From: a bacterium HR15
GTDB lineage: Bacteria > Armatimonadota > Fimbriimonadia > Fimbriimonadales > GBS-DC
Direction of reading: 5' to 3'
DNA length: 64,000 nucleotides
NCBI GenBank assembly: GCA_002898555.1
Contig: BEHR01000002.1
Span: 1 to 64,000 of the forward strand
In this document: positions 32,678 through 42,513 of the stretch, one piece after another
How the letters are laid out: each line of letters begins with the position of its first letter
How positions within the stretch are numbered: position 1 is the first letter of the stretch
The notes under the pieces: model-generated
Told to the model about the DNA's origin: nothing
The model's input: only the letters and a program-made list of their open reading frames with translations
The model's database searches: none
Position numbers and translations under genes: made by a program

Positions 32678-33355
32678 ATGGAGCGACCATCGCGTGCAAC
32701 TCGCACACCTGCCACGCGGAGCAAACCCTCCGCGAGGCAAGCCGAGGGCTATGTGAAGCATCGGCTGGGACGGCTGATTAAGGTGGTGCGCCCAACGCCC
32801 ATCTATCAGCGTCCCGATCCGCATGCGCCCATCTATTGGTATGTGCCTGCCCGTTATTATCTCATGATGCAGCAGCAGCGGGGTAGTTGGTGCGGGGTGC
32901 TCATGCAAAATGGGACGCTTGGCTGGCTACCGCGCCGTGCGGTACAGTTTACCCCCTACGAAGTGCTCTATACCCTGCCGCGGGGGGTGGACCCAAACTA
33001 TGTTACGCGCCTTGCGATGCAATACCTGGGTGTGCGTTATCGCTGGGGCGGCAACGACCCACGCACCGGGATGGACTGCTCTGGCTTCGTGAAGCTGGTT
33101 TATGAACAGTTAGGTGTTCCGCTGCCGCGCCGTGCCCGCGAGCAAGCTTTGAAGGGCATCCCGATTACCCGCATCCAACATTTGCAACCGGGCGACCGCC
33201 TCTACTTCTCAGTCAAGGGCAAAGAGATTGACCACACAGGCATCTATATCGGCGATGGCTACTTCATCCACAGTGCGCGCTCGCGTGGCGGCGTTGCGAT
33301 TGACCACTTGAGCCATCCACTTTATCGCAGGAGCCTGGTCGCTGCGCGTCGATAG
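32678..33355 (+). CDS. NlpC/P60-family cysteine peptidase with SH3-like domain
   Basis: The 225-residue product has a basic N-terminus, an SH3-like region (residues 30-105) and an NlpC/P60 domain. The catalytic cysteine is in TGMDCSGFVKLVYEQ, the histidine in DHTGIYIGDGYFIHS, with the usual RWGGNDP before them. Such enzymes cut peptide cross-links in peptidoglycan. I see no clear signal peptide. I prefer ATG 32678; the GTG at 32660 abuts the palindromic repeat. Confidence 0.88.
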   Translation: MERPSRATRTPATRSKPSARQAEGYVKHRLGRLIKVVRPTPIYQRPDPHAPIYWYVPARYYLMMQQQRGSWCGVLMQNGTLGWLPRRAVQFTPYEVLYTLPRGVDPNYVTRLAMQYLGVRYRWGGNDPRTGMDCSGFVKLVYEQLGVPLPRRAREQALKGIPITRIQHLQPGDRLYFSVKGKEIDHTGIYIGDGYFIHSARSRGGVAIDHLSHPLYRRSLVAARR

Positions 33356-33520
33356 TACATGCGCGTTCGTAGGTGGAGGCGCGTGGACAGCCGGGCACGG
33401 TGCTGCCCCTGCGCCCTTCGCCCTGCTGCGCACGCTGCCTGTTCTACACAGGAACTCTTTTGCACAGACCTGTCGGCAATGCAAACGGCTTCACAGGTAA
33501 ACTTAAAGCGGAGGGCAGCG

Positions 33521-35047
33521 ATGACAGCATGTCTGCGATGGATTAGCGGCATGGCGATTACGATGGGGATGCTCCACGCTCAACCGCCCTATAACACACT
33601 CCCCGACTGGCGCTCTGATGATCGGCACTACGCCACAGGAGGCGTGTTTGCGGATATCGACCGCGACGGACTGCTCGACTTTGTAGTGTCCAACGGCAAC
33701 GACATGGCGCGCGAGCGGGTCGCTGTGTACTACAATCGCAACGGCATCTTGGAGACGACACCCAGCTGGCAATCCAGCGATATTGGCTATCACGGACACC
33801 TCGCGGTCGGCGATATGAACGGCGACGGCTGGCTGGATGTAGCGGTAACACTCTTGAGACCACAGGGCGGGCCAGGGGTGAAGGTGTATTTGAATCAGCA
33901 AGGTACACTCTCATCTTCACCGAGCTGGACCGCAGCGATTTCGTTCCCCAGCTGGTGGTGCGCGTGGGGTGATGTAGATAGCGACGGCGATTTGGATTTG
34001 GCAGTGGGAGCGACCTGGCCCTACGGCTCGCAGCCTCAAACGCGCCATTACATTTTCTACAATCAAGGTGGGACGCTGGAGCGCACGCCCCGCTGGCAGC
34101 TCGACGGCGTGCCCGAGGTGGCACATATGGAGTTCTGCGATGTCGACGACGACGGCGACTTAGACCTCGTACTCGCAGCACGGTCGGGCAACGCTGTTTA
34201 TCTGAACACTGGTGGCGTTATTTCTACCACACCTCACTGGGTGAGCACGGATAATAACCAGCAGTTTGCAAACACGCTGGCGCTCGGCGATGTCTCGGGC
34301 GACGGACGCCCCGACCTGATTGTGAGTGACAACAACCAGCTCACAGGCGGCTCGGGCTTTCATAAACTCTATCGGCAGGTCAACGGCGGTATTTACGAAT
34401 CGACCCCCAGCTGGCAATTCTTTGACGGCTACGCATCCGCGGTGGCACTGGCGGATATTGACAGCGACGGCAGGCTCGACTTAGCCGTAGGCAAGTGGTG
34501 GGGAACGGTGCGCCTATTCCTCAATCAGGGAACAGGGTTCGCTAACACTCCCAGCTGGACATCCGGTGTGTCGTTGGTGGTAGAAGCCATTTGTTTCGGC
34601 GATTTAAACCGCGATGGTGTCCAACAAGCCACCTTTCGCTCCTCTGCGCCCCGTAAACTGTTCTATCTGGGCAGGCAACCCGTGCAGCGTATCTTGCGCG
34701 TGGTGGTCGACGGACAGGAACTGGCACCAAATCAGTTCTGCTACAATCTGCGCTACGGCTGGGTCTCTTTGGCGATCGCCCCCATGAACGAGGTGCAGAT
34801 AGAGTACGAATATTCCACGCGCATGGAAATGGGCGTCACTGACTGGGAGCGCCGCGGCAATATTGTGTTCTATCACCGCCAGCCAGGCGATGTGGACAAC
34901 AACGGCTGCGTGGACGATGCCGACCTCTTGCGTGTGCTGTTCGCGTTCGGACTGATTGGCGCATATCCAGAAGACCTAACACTGGATGGTACGGTGGACG
35001 ATGAAGACCTCCTGATCGTTCTGTTTAACTTTGGCAGCGGGTGTTGA
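33521..35047 (+). CDS. Secreted FG-GAP/VCBS-repeat propeller protein with dockerin-like tail
   Basis: The 508-residue product has a signal peptide and about seven FG-GAP/VCBS repeats, each with a calcium loop such as DIDRDGLLDFVV, DMNGDGWLDVAV, DVDSDGDLDLAV and DIDSDGRLDLAV. This suggests a seven-bladed propeller like integrin alpha. It ends with the paired tail GDVDNNGCVDDADLLRVLFA, then DEDLLIVLFNFGSGC. A cell-surface or secreted binding role is likely. The start is fixed by GCGGAGGGCAGCG before the ATG at 33521; the frame upstream is non-native. Confidence 0.87.
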   Translation: MTACLRWISGMAITMGMLHAQPPYNTLPDWRSDDRHYATGGVFADIDRDGLLDFVVSNGNDMARERVAVYYNRNGILETTPSWQSSDIGYHGHLAVGDMNGDGWLDVAVTLLRPQGGPGVKVYLNQQGTLSSSPSWTAAISFPSWWCAWGDVDSDGDLDLAVGATWPYGSQPQTRHYIFYNQGGTLERTPRWQLDGVPEVAHMEFCDVDDDGDLDLVLAARSGNAVYLNTGGVISTTPHWVSTDNNQQFANTLALGDVSGDGRPDLIVSDNNQLTGGSGFHKLYRQVNGGIYESTPSWQFFDGYASAVALADIDSDGRLDLAVGKWWGTVRLFLNQGTGFANTPSWTSGVSLVVEAICFGDLNRDGVQQATFRSSAPRKLFYLGRQPVQRILRVVVDGQELAPNQFCYNLRYGWVSLAIAPMNEVQIEYEYSTRMEMGVTDWERRGNIVFYHRQPGDVDNNGCVDDADLLRVLFAFGLIGAYPEDLTLDGTVDDEDLLIVLFNFGSGC

Positions 35048-35076
35048 GTGCAAGCGAATAGCGAGTTGGATGGCGG

Positions 35077-35255
35077 GGCTGCCAGGTGCCCGAGATGAAC
35101 GGTTATGAGGCGAAGCGCGTGTTGCGCGAGCGCGGGCATGCCGATCGTTGCGTTCACCGCCAACGCTTTGGAAAGTGACTGCAAAAAGTGCCTTGCTTGC
35201 AGCATGCGCGATTACCTGAGCAAGCTCATTCAAGAGGACGCCCTGCACGCCCTAA
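35077..35255 (+). pseudogene. Remnant of a response-regulator receiver domain
   Basis: One frame reads CQVPEMNGYEAKRVLRERGH, the loop after the phospho-acceptor aspartate of CheY-like receivers. The next frame continues MPIVAFTANALESDCKKCLA, then CSMRDYLSKLIQEDALHAL, which is the beta-5/alpha-5 end with its conserved lysine. A frameshift near 35138 joins them. The N-terminal half with the acidic pocket is missing. It is debris wedged between two genes and overlaps the end of the FtsX-like gene. Confidence 0.75.
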
Positions 35256-36391
35256 ACGATCCGTCGTTCCACGATCGCGACGGGATCAAAAGTGCGCAGT
35301 CGCCAGCCGATAGTGCCCAGCGCAAAAAGGAGCACCATGATCGGCACGGGCAGCGTGTAGCGGTAGGCGATGGGATCCAACGGCTCCAGGTAGAGCCCGC
35401 GCGGCTCCATCACGCTCGATTTCGCCCAGCTCAACACACCAAATGCCACCACTACTCCGAGCACCCAGCTGAGTAGCACGATAAGGATGGTTTCCGAAGA
35501 GACTCGTATGAGTAAACTCCGTCGTGTATAGCCGATCGCCTGCAACAGCCCGAACTCTACCAGCCGCTGCTGGAAATAGATGTTTGCCAACAACCCTGTC
35601 ATTGTTGCCAGCATCAGCGACACCAGCATGACCACAACCCCCGTGATGAAATAGAGGTTCCTGAATGCGCGGTGGGTCTCCTGTTGCAGCTCGGCGTAGG
35701 TCCACACACGCGCCTGCTTGCCACGCAGGTGCTCGCGCAGCCACCGGTCCAGCTTCGGCTGCTGGCGTACATTAGCAGCGAACACCAGCAAGTTGCGCAG
35801 TGGCGGGAAGAAGTGGGTGCGGGTGAACTCTTCGGTGGTAATTGCCAGCCATGTGTCGCCCTTCAGCACACCCACCACGCGCACTGGCACAGGCGAATAT
35901 TGGTCGGGGGTGAGCGGTGACAGCACCACATCGCCCAGTCGCAGCTTTTTGTTGCGCATCAGGGGTTCCGAGAGGGCGACTTCGGGCGCGCCTGGGGCGG
36001 GGTAACGCCCCGCGCCCAGCGTCAGCCCGCAGCGGGAAACAAGCTGCTCCATCTTATTGGGAGGCACACCGAAGATAACGAAAGGCATCTTGCCCACGAT
36101 CGTCTCCGCGTTCATAAAGCAAACAATCGTCTCATACACTTCGCCCACGCCGGGCGCGCGTTCCACCAGTGCACGCAATTCAGGCTTCAGCATCTCACCT
36201 CCACGCGGCGTCACCGCGGCGAAATAGCGGTTATAGTCATAGATTTTGAGAATGGTCCGGTCGATGGAGTTGAGCAGGGCAACCACACTGGCAATGGTCA
36301 ATACCGCCATCGCCAGCACTAAAGCCAGAGGTAGGCTCCGCCCCGGATTGCGCAACAGGAACAGCACAGGGGAAAGGGGATGACGCTTCAT
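35252..36391 (-). CDS. FtsX/MacB-like ABC transporter permease
   Basis: The 379-residue product has one N-terminal helix (LALVLAMAVLTIASVVALLN), an outer domain of about 200 residues, and three C-terminal helices, which is the FtsX/MacB permease layout. Such permeases work mechanically with a cytoplasmic ATPase, which is not adjacent here. I chose ATG 36391 because TACAAT lies 8 bases upstream. The last 45 codons and stop are repeated at 52361-52498 with about 96 percent identity. Confidence 0.87.
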   Translation of the reverse strand: MKRHPLSPVLFLLRNPGRSLPLALVLAMAVLTIASVVALLNSIDRTILKIYDYNRYFAAVTPRGGEMLKPELRALVERAPGVGEVYETIVCFMNAETIVGKMPFVIFGVPPNKMEQLVSRCGLTLGAGRYPAPGAPEVALSEPLMRNKKLRLGDVVLSPLTPDQYSPVPVRVVGVLKGDTWLAITTEEFTRTHFFPPLRNLLVFAANVRQQPKLDRWLREHLRGKQARVWTYAELQQETHRAFRNLYFITGVVVMLVSLMLATMTGLLANIYFQQRLVEFGLLQAIGYTRRSLLIRVSSETILIVLLSWVLGVVVAFGVLSWAKSSVMEPRGLYLEPLDPIAYRYTLPVPIMVLLFALGTIGWRLRTFDPVAIVERRIV

Positions 36392-36399
36392 CACGCACA

Positions 36400-36424
36400 A
36401 TTGTACCCCAGCATGGGCTATAAT
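36400..36424. promoter_or_regulatory. Divergent -10 boxes for two leaderless mRNAs
   Basis: TACAAT on the minus strand (36400-36405) ends 8 bases before the FtsX-like ATG. TATAAT on the plus strand (36419-36424) ends 8 bases before the M1 peptidase ATG. The two start codons are only 41 bases apart and neither gene has a ribosome-binding site. Confidence 0.7.
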
Positions 36425-36432
36425 TAGGTGTT

Positions 36433-38640
36433 ATGCGACGGCAAATGGTTCTCTGGTGTGTATTGGTGCTGGCGATACCTGTTTGGGCAGGCGCAGGACA
36501 TGAATGGTGCAGCCGAGCGCGCCCTATCGCGCCACTTACCGCGGACGCCTTCCCCATCTGGACACCACCCCTGCTGCAAGACCCAACCCTGACCGATGTG
36601 CTTCATTACGATCTCACGCTGGAGGTCCGCCCCAGCACGCAAGAACTGATTGGCTCCTGTGTGATGACGGTCAAGGTGAAGCAGCCAACCCTCAACGCGT
36701 TTCGGTTCCGCCTGCGCGAAAATTTCACGATAACGAGCCTGCAACTCGACGGGCGTCCGATCCCCTTCACACGCGAAAGCATCACCACGGTCCGAGCGAA
36801 CTTTGACCGCCCCTACACACTGGACGAAGTATTCCAACTGCGTGTGGACTACCAGGGAGTGCCCGTTTCGCGCGGCTTCGGTTCTATTGAGTTCACGACG
36901 CGCTCGTCGGGGGCGACAATCGTGTGGACATTAAGTGAGCCGTGGTACGCTTACACATGGTGGCCCGCCAAGGATGAGAACACTGACAAGGCGACGCTCA
37001 CCTTCTCTATCATCGTGCCTGACAATATGGTCGTCGCGGCGAACGGAGTCCTGCAAGGAGTGGATACCTTGCCGAATAATCGGCTACGCTACCGTTATCG
37101 GCACGACTATCCTATTACGGTTTATCTGGTAGCGTTCAGCGCGACAAACTATAACACATGGACGCGCACCTTTAGCTATCACGGCAATACCATGCCTGTG
37201 GTGTTCTACATCTACCCCGAAAACGACTCGGCAAGCAACCGTGCAGCGTGGGAGCTGTGTATCCCGATGTTAGGCACTTTCAGCGACCTGTTCGGCGTGT
37301 ACCCATTCATTAACGAGAAATATGGCATTTACCAGTTCCCCTTTGGAGGTGGCATGGAGCATCAGACTATCACTGGTCAAGGCGGTTTCGGTGAGTCGCT
37401 CACGGCGCATGAGCTGGCGCACCAGTGGTGGGGTGATATGGTGACATGTGCCACATGGCACGACATCTGGTTGAACGAGGGCTTTGCTACCTATTCGGAA
37501 GCCCTTTGGCAAGAGTTCAAACCAGGCAGCAGCGGGTTCCCCGCACTCAAAGCGGCGATGCAGGCACGACGCCCCTCAAGTGTCAACGGCAGCGTTTACC
37601 GCTATGATATCAGCAGCATTAACACCATTTTTGATTCCAACTTCAGTTATCGCAAGGGAGCGTGGGTGCTCCATCAGTTGCGCTGGGTGCTGGGCGATAC
37701 GCGCTTTTTCGAGCTGCTGCGCCAGTATCGGCAGCAGTTTGAGTACAGCAGCGCGACCACCGAAGATTTTATTGCGGTCGCGGAGCAGCTCTACGGCGGG
37801 CCGATGCGCTGGTTCTTTGACCCGTGGGTATATGGCGTGGGCGCGCCCGATTACCGTTGGGGCTGGAGCAGCACCCGCGTGAACAATCGCGATTACCTGC
37901 TGCTTTCCGTTCGACAGGTGCAGCCGAGCAGCTACGGGCTGTACACAATGCCGATTGGCATCCGTGCAACGGTTGGTGGCAACAATCAGGACCTGCGCAT
38001 CTGGAACAGCGCCGCCACGCAGTATTATGTGCTGCCTGTGAACGGCTCCGTCACCGCCGTGCAATTCGATCCCGACGAGTGGATCCTGAAGGTGGGTGTG
38101 GCACAGGAGTCGTATCAGCCTGGTCCGCCCGTGATTGTGGAGACAGTGCCATCGCCGGGCACTTTGACGAATGCACCGACGCAGTTCGCGCTCTATTTCC
38201 AAACGGATGTGCAAGCCACCGCCACCGATTTCAATCTGTCGGGCAGCACAACTGGTGCGGTTCCCTTCACCTTCAGCTACGACAGCGCGAATCGTCGCGC
38301 GCTGATTACGCCGAATACCCCGCTAAAGCCCGATCTCTATACCCTGCGTGTACGCGACACGGTGCGCGCCAACGATTCGGGACTGTCGCTGGATGGCGAA
38401 GTTTTTGATGAGTTGCCCACGGGCGACGGTGTGCCGGGGGGCGAGGCAAATTTGCCATTTAGATTGTTGGCAGTGAATGGCGATGTAGATGGCAACGGCT
38501 GTGTGGAGGATGCGGACCTGCTGAGGGTGCTGTTTGCTTTCGGTAGTACAGGCGCATTGCCTGAAGACACAAATGGCGACAATCAAGTGGATGATGTGGA
38601 TCTGTTGACGGTGCTGTTCCACTTTGGCAGTGGGTGCTGA
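36433..38640 (+). CDS. Secreted M1-family aminopeptidase with dockerin-like tail
   Basis: The 735-residue product has a signal peptide (VLWCVLVLAIPVWAG), an N-terminal saddle domain and an M1 catalytic domain. The zinc site is HELAHQWWGD (H326, E327, H330), with the third ligand E349 in WLNEGFATYSE, and the substrate motif FPFGGGMEHQ replaces the usual GAMEN. A helical domain, a small beta domain (about 575-680) and the tail GDVDGNGCVEDADLLRVLFA, then DVDLLTVLFHFGSGC follow. It would remove N-terminal residues from peptides outside the cell. Confidence 0.93.
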   Translation: MRRQMVLWCVLVLAIPVWAGAGHEWCSRARPIAPLTADAFPIWTPPLLQDPTLTDVLHYDLTLEVRPSTQELIGSCVMTVKVKQPTLNAFRFRLRENFTITSLQLDGRPIPFTRESITTVRANFDRPYTLDEVFQLRVDYQGVPVSRGFGSIEFTTRSSGATIVWTLSEPWYAYTWWPAKDENTDKATLTFSIIVPDNMVVAANGVLQGVDTLPNNRLRYRYRHDYPITVYLVAFSATNYNTWTRTFSYHGNTMPVVFYIYPENDSASNRAAWELCIPMLGTFSDLFGVYPFINEKYGIYQFPFGGGMEHQTITGQGGFGESLTAHELAHQWWGDMVTCATWHDIWLNEGFATYSEALWQEFKPGSSGFPALKAAMQARRPSSVNGSVYRYDISSINTIFDSNFSYRKGAWVLHQLRWVLGDTRFFELLRQYRQQFEYSSATTEDFIAVAEQLYGGPMRWFFDPWVYGVGAPDYRWGWSSTRVNNRDYLLLSVRQVQPSSYGLYTMPIGIRATVGGNNQDLRIWNSAATQYYVLPVNGSVTAVQFDPDEWILKVGVAQESYQPGPPVIVETVPSPGTLTNAPTQFALYFQTDVQATATDFNLSGSTTGAVPFTFSYDSANRRALITPNTPLKPDLYTLRVRDTVRANDSGLSLDGEVFDELPTGDGVPGGEANLPFRLLAVNGDVDGNGCVEDADLLRVLFAFGSTGALPEDTNGDNQVDDVDLLTVLFHFGSGC

Positions 38641-38703
38641 GAGTCCGTTGCGATGGCAGGAAGAAACACCCGTCGTGGCGAATCAAGCTCATGAGGTGAG
38701 ACG

Positions 38704-40656
38704 ATGGAAACAACAACCATTGAGGCATTGCTGCAGGAACAGCGGGTGTTCCCGCCTTCAGAGGAGTTTGTGCGTCAGGCAAATGTCAGCGACCCGTCCA
38801 TCTATGAAGAAGCGTCGCGCGATTACGAAGCCTTCTGGGCAAAATGTGCTGAGATTCTCGACTGGTACGAAAGATGGCACACCGTGTTGGAATGGAACCC
38901 ACCTTACGCCAAATGGTTCATAGGTGGCAAGTTGAACGCCTGCTATAACTGTGTCGACCGCCATGTGAAAACCTGGCGGCGCAACAAAGCCGCCCTTATT
39001 TGGGAAGGCGAACCGGGCGAGGAGCGTGTATTGACCTACGGCGATCTCCACCGAGAAGTGCAGAAGTTCGCCAATGTGCTGAAATCGCTGGGTGTGCGCA
39101 AGGGCGACCGCGTCTGCATCTATATGCCGATGGTGCCCGAAGTGGTGATCGCCATGCTTGCCTGCGCCCGCATCGGGGCTCCCCACTCCGTCGTGTTCGG
39201 CGGATTCAGCGCGGAAAGCCTCACCGACCGCATTAACGATGCCCAAGCCAAACTCCTTATCACCGCTGATGGCGGCTGGCGACGGGGCAATATCGTCCCT
39301 CTCAAGCGCAACGCAGATGATGCCCTGCGCAATGCGCCCTCCATCGAGAAGGTCATCGTGTTCCAGCGTATTGGAGGCGACTACATGGTGCCCATGCAAG
39401 AAGGGCGCGACCTCTGGTGGCACGAACTCATGGCAAACGCACCGCTCACCTGTGAACCTGAGCCGATGGACAGCGAAGATCTCCTCTACCTGCTCTACAC
39501 TTCCGGCTCCACAGGCAAGCCCAAAGGCATCATGCACACCACAGGCGGCTATCTCGTCGGCGTTGCCATCACCACCAAATGGGTGTTCGATATCAAAGAC
39601 GAGGACATTTACTGGTGCACTGCTGATGTTGGCTGGGTAACGGGGCACAGCTATATCGTCTATGGACCGCTTGCCATTGGGGCAACCGCCCTGATGTATG
39701 AAGGCGCGCCCGACTACCCCGACCGCGACCGCTTCTGGGCGATTGTGGAGAAGTACCGCGTGAACATTCTCTACACGGCACCAACCGCTATCCGCGCCTT
39801 CATGAAGTGGGGCGAACAGTACCCCCAACGCCACGATCTGAGCAGCTTGCGCCTGCTTGGCACTGTGGGCGAGCCGATTAACCCCGAAGCATGGATGTGG
39901 TACCACGAACATATCGGTGGCGGTCGCTGCCCCATCGTCGACACCTGGTGGCAAACCGAAACCGGCATGATTCTCATCACACCCCTGCCCGGCATCACCG
40001 CGACGAAGCCTGGCTCCGCCACAAAGCCCTTCCCTGGGGTCTTTCCCGACATCCTGGACGAGCAGGGCAACCCCACGCCGCCGGGCAGAGGCGGCTACCT
40101 CGTGCTGACGCGCCCCTGGCCTGCGATGACGCGCGGACTGTATGGCGACCCTGAACGCTTCCAGCAAATCTATTGGAGCAAATACCCAGGCATCTACTTC
40201 ACAGGCGACGGTGCAAAGCGCGATGAAGACGGCTACTTCTGGCTGCTTGGGCGCGTGGACGATGTAATCAATGTCGCTGGGCACCGCCTTAGCACGATGG
40301 AAATCGAGAGCGCGTTGGTGGATCATCCTGCCGTCGCGGAAGCCGCGGTCATCGGCAAACACCATGAAATCAAAGGGCAAGCGGTTGCCGCCTTCGTCAT
40401 CATCAAGGAGGGTTATCGCGCGGACGAACAGCTCCGTGAGGAACTTAAGCAGCATGTCGCCGCGAAAATCGGTGCGATTGCCCGCCCCGATGATGTAATC
40501 TTCACCGCCGACCTGCCCAAAACTCGCAGCGGCAAAATCATGCGCCGCCTGCTGCGCGACATCGCCGAAGGACGCGCCCTCGGCGACACCACCACCCTCG
40601 CCGACCCTGCCGTCGTACAAGCACTCAAAGAAAAATATGAAGGGCAGGAGGAGTAA
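38704..40656 (+). CDS. acs: Acetyl-CoA synthetase (AMP-forming)
   Basis: The 650-residue product is full length for Acs. It has the adenylation motif [70 protein letters not shown] and the acetylation-site region [15 protein letters not shown] near the C-terminus. It makes acetyl-CoA from acetate, ATP and CoA. GAGGTGAG lies 5 bases before the ATG. Its minus strand also carries a 709-codon open frame that is only a shadow of its codon bias. Confidence 0.97.
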   Translation: METTTIEALLQEQRVFPPSEEFVRQANVSDPSIYEEASRDYEAFWAKCAEILDWYERWHTVLEWNPPYAKWFIGGKLNACYNCVDRHVKTWRRNKAALIWEGEPGEERVLTYGDLHREVQKFANVLKSLGVRKGDRVCIYMPMVPEVVIAMLACARIGAPHSVVFGGFSAESLTDRINDAQAKLLITADGGWRRGNIVPLKRNADDALRNAPSIEKVIVFQRIGGDYMVPMQEGRDLWWHELMANAPLTCEPEPMDSEDLLYLLYTSGSTGKPKGIMHTTGGYLVGVAITTKWVFDIKDEDIYWCTADVGWVTGHSYIVYGPLAIGATALMYEGAPDYPDRDRFWAIVEKYRVNILYTAPTAIRAFMKWGEQYPQRHDLSSLRLLGTVGEPINPEAWMWYHEHIGGGRCPIVDTWWQTETGMILITPLPGITATKPGSATKPFPGVFPDILDEQGNPTPPGRGGYLVLTRPWPAMTRGLYGDPERFQQIYWSKYPGIYFTGDGAKRDEDGYFWLLGRVDDVINVAGHRLSTMEIESALVDHPAVAEAAVIGKHHEIKGQAVAAFVIIKEGYRADEQLREELKQHVAAKIGAIARPDDVIFTADLPKTRSGKIMRRLLRDIAEGRALGDTTTLADPAVVQALKEKYEGQEE

Positions 40657-40689
40657 CGCGCTTAGCTCATTGACTCCGCCCCTCCGACC

Positions 40690-40875
40690 GAAGGGTTCGA
40701 AATGCTGTGGCGAGTGGAGGGTGGGGCTGCCGGCCGAGCCGTTGGGAGGTTTTGTGGGGCATACACCCAGGTCTGCCCCTACAAGGTTGTGGGATGGGGT
40801 GCAAGGGCGCACCTGCGTGTGCGCCCCCCTTCTGCCCCGATAACCCATCCTGTAGGGGCGCACCGATGTGTGTGT
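40690..40875. repeat. Dispersed repetitive stretch before the histidine kinase
   Basis: This gap contains variants of the phrases GTAGGGGCGCACC, GGGCGCACCTGCGTGTGCGC and GGGGCATACACCCAGGTCTG, in both orientations. They form imperfect palindromes. Similar phrases are common dispersed extragenic repeats in other genomes. I see no gene in it. Confidence 0.5.
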
Positions 40876-40915
40876 CCTATTCCCCAATGTGGAAGAATCC
40901 CCTCTGGCAGCAGCA

Positions 40916-42424
40916 ATGCTCGAACTCTGGAAATACGGACTGCTCTGGTTCAGCGCGGGATTTTACGGCTACCTGATCGTGCACCACACGATTCAGGCGT
41001 TCTTGTCCGAGCAGCGCAAAGCCAACTTGCGGCTCGTGATATTGCTGGTCAACTGCCTCGTGTTCTCCATCGTCGACAGCCAGCTGCTAAGCCCTATCCC
41101 CGTACCCCATCCTGCTGTGCGCTTGCTCACCACGGTGCAGTTCGTCGCTTCGGTTTTCTGCGCGGTGCTTTTTGTTGAACTGCTCAACGAGCTGCTGGCG
41201 TTGCGAATAGACCGCGGAGTGCGCTGGCTATGGGGCGCGACCGCAGGGCTTGGTGCGATGGTGCTGCTGGGTCTCATTGTAGGAACCCGGACCGAGGTCA
41301 TTTTTCTGCCCCTTCTGCAGGGCTACTATGTTCGAAATGCCAGCACGCCATTGGGCTATATCGCCTCCGCCCTTTTTCTGAGCGCGTTTTTAGGCGCGTT
41401 CGGGCTGGCATTTGCTTCCTGGCGCAGACAACCACCCCCGAATCGCTGGATGCTCTCCATAGTGAGCCTGATCGTGCCGTTGGTGCTGGTGGATATGCTA
41501 ACCTACTATGGAATCCTTGCGGTTGTGCCCACATGGAACCTCTGCTACGCCATTATCTCGGCTGCGCTCTCCACGCGACTGAACGCTCAGATCTACGAAC
41601 TGACCAACCACCTGCGTCAAGCGCATGAGGAACTCCAAGCCGCTTATCGCCAAATGATTGAGCAGGAACGGCTAAGCACCATCGGGCAAATTGTCCGGGG
41701 CATCGTGCACGACCTGAAGAACTTCTTCAACACGGTGCAGTCGCTCGCCGATGTGGGCATCTTGCGTCTGAAGCGAGATCCTACCTTTGACCCCGCGGAT
41801 TACTTTGCCAACATCGGCTCCACGACGCGCAAGGCACACCAATATCTGCTGGATATGCTGGAGATGACGCATGAACAAGGGGAAATGCAATGGGAGGAGG
41901 TATCGCCTGCGGAACTCGTTCAAGAAGTGGCACGATTGTCAGGTGCGCGCTTTCTCAACCCGCCTGTGCAAGTGGTCAACCACATCCCCACTCACTTACG
42001 TATGCAAGCAGACCGCCGCTACATGACTCAGCTCTTCCTGAACCTCACCCTGAACGCCATTCAGGCAATGCGTGACTGGCAAGGCGAACGGCTCATCGAA
42101 TTCGGTTGGATCGAACAGCCCGACTGCACGGTGTTGATGATGCGCGACACGGGTCCTGGCTTGCCCGAGCAAGTGAGCGCCCACCTGTTCGAACGGGAAG
42201 TGACCACGAAACAGGGAGGCAGTGGGCTTGGGCTTATGCTGGCACGGCGCGCTTTGGAAAAGCATGGCGCCCAAGTCGAGGTCCATTCCGTCCCAAACGC
42301 GGGTACCCAATTCATTTTCCGATTCCCGACTCCGCCCCGTTTCGCCTCCACAAGTGACGGTTCTGCCGTTCCGACCCATCCCCCCGATCCTTCCGAGTCG
42401 CAGGCACGCCACCTCGCCGCCTGA
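40916..42424 (+). CDS. Membrane-bound sensor histidine kinase
   Basis: The 502-residue product has six or seven membrane helices (residues 5-235) and a coiled linker. The phospho-acceptor region is IGQIVRGIVHDLKNFFNTVQ, with the histidine in HDLKN. An ATPase domain has N-box LNLTLNAIQAM, G1 MRDTGPGLPEQ and G2 GGSGLGLMLARRALEKHG. The tail is low-complexity. No response regulator gene is adjacent; only the remnant at 35077 is nearby. I chose ATG 40916; earlier codons lie in the repeat. A hairpin follows the stop. Confidence 0.92.
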   Translation: MLELWKYGLLWFSAGFYGYLIVHHTIQAFLSEQRKANLRLVILLVNCLVFSIVDSQLLSPIPVPHPAVRLLTTVQFVASVFCAVLFVELLNELLALRIDRGVRWLWGATAGLGAMVLLGLIVGTRTEVIFLPLLQGYYVRNASTPLGYIASALFLSAFLGAFGLAFASWRRQPPPNRWMLSIVSLIVPLVLVDMLTYYGILAVVPTWNLCYAIISAALSTRLNAQIYELTNHLRQAHEELQAAYRQMIEQERLSTIGQIVRGIVHDLKNFFNTVQSLADVGILRLKRDPTFDPADYFANIGSTTRKAHQYLLDMLEMTHEQGEMQWEEVSPAELVQEVARLSGARFLNPPVQVVNHIPTHLRMQADRRYMTQLFLNLTLNAIQAMRDWQGERLIEFGWIEQPDCTVLMMRDTGPGLPEQVSAHLFEREVTTKQGGSGLGLMLARRALEKHGAQVEVHSVPNAGTQFIFRFPTPPRFASTSDGSAVPTHPPDPSESQARHLAA

Positions 42425-42432
42425 AGGCGAAC

Positions 42433-42462
42433 AGGCTTTGCTCCCATACTGAAGCAAAGCCT
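42433..42462 (+). terminator. Hairpin after the histidine kinase gene
   Basis: A perfect 10-base stem, AGGCTTTGCT/AGCAAAGCCT, with a 10-base loop lies 9 bases after the stop. Four T follow at 42467-42470. It is a plausible but T-poor terminator. Confidence 0.55.
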
Positions 42463-42513
42463 GGCACTTTTGCGAGGTACACACGGTTCCCCGCAGCCTC
42501 TGTCCGTGAAAAA

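Noticed and set aside
38758-40887. A 709-codon open frame antisense to acetyl-CoA synthetase
   Set aside because: It mirrors the codon bias of acs, has no ribosome-binding site or recognisable domain, and the sense protein is certain.
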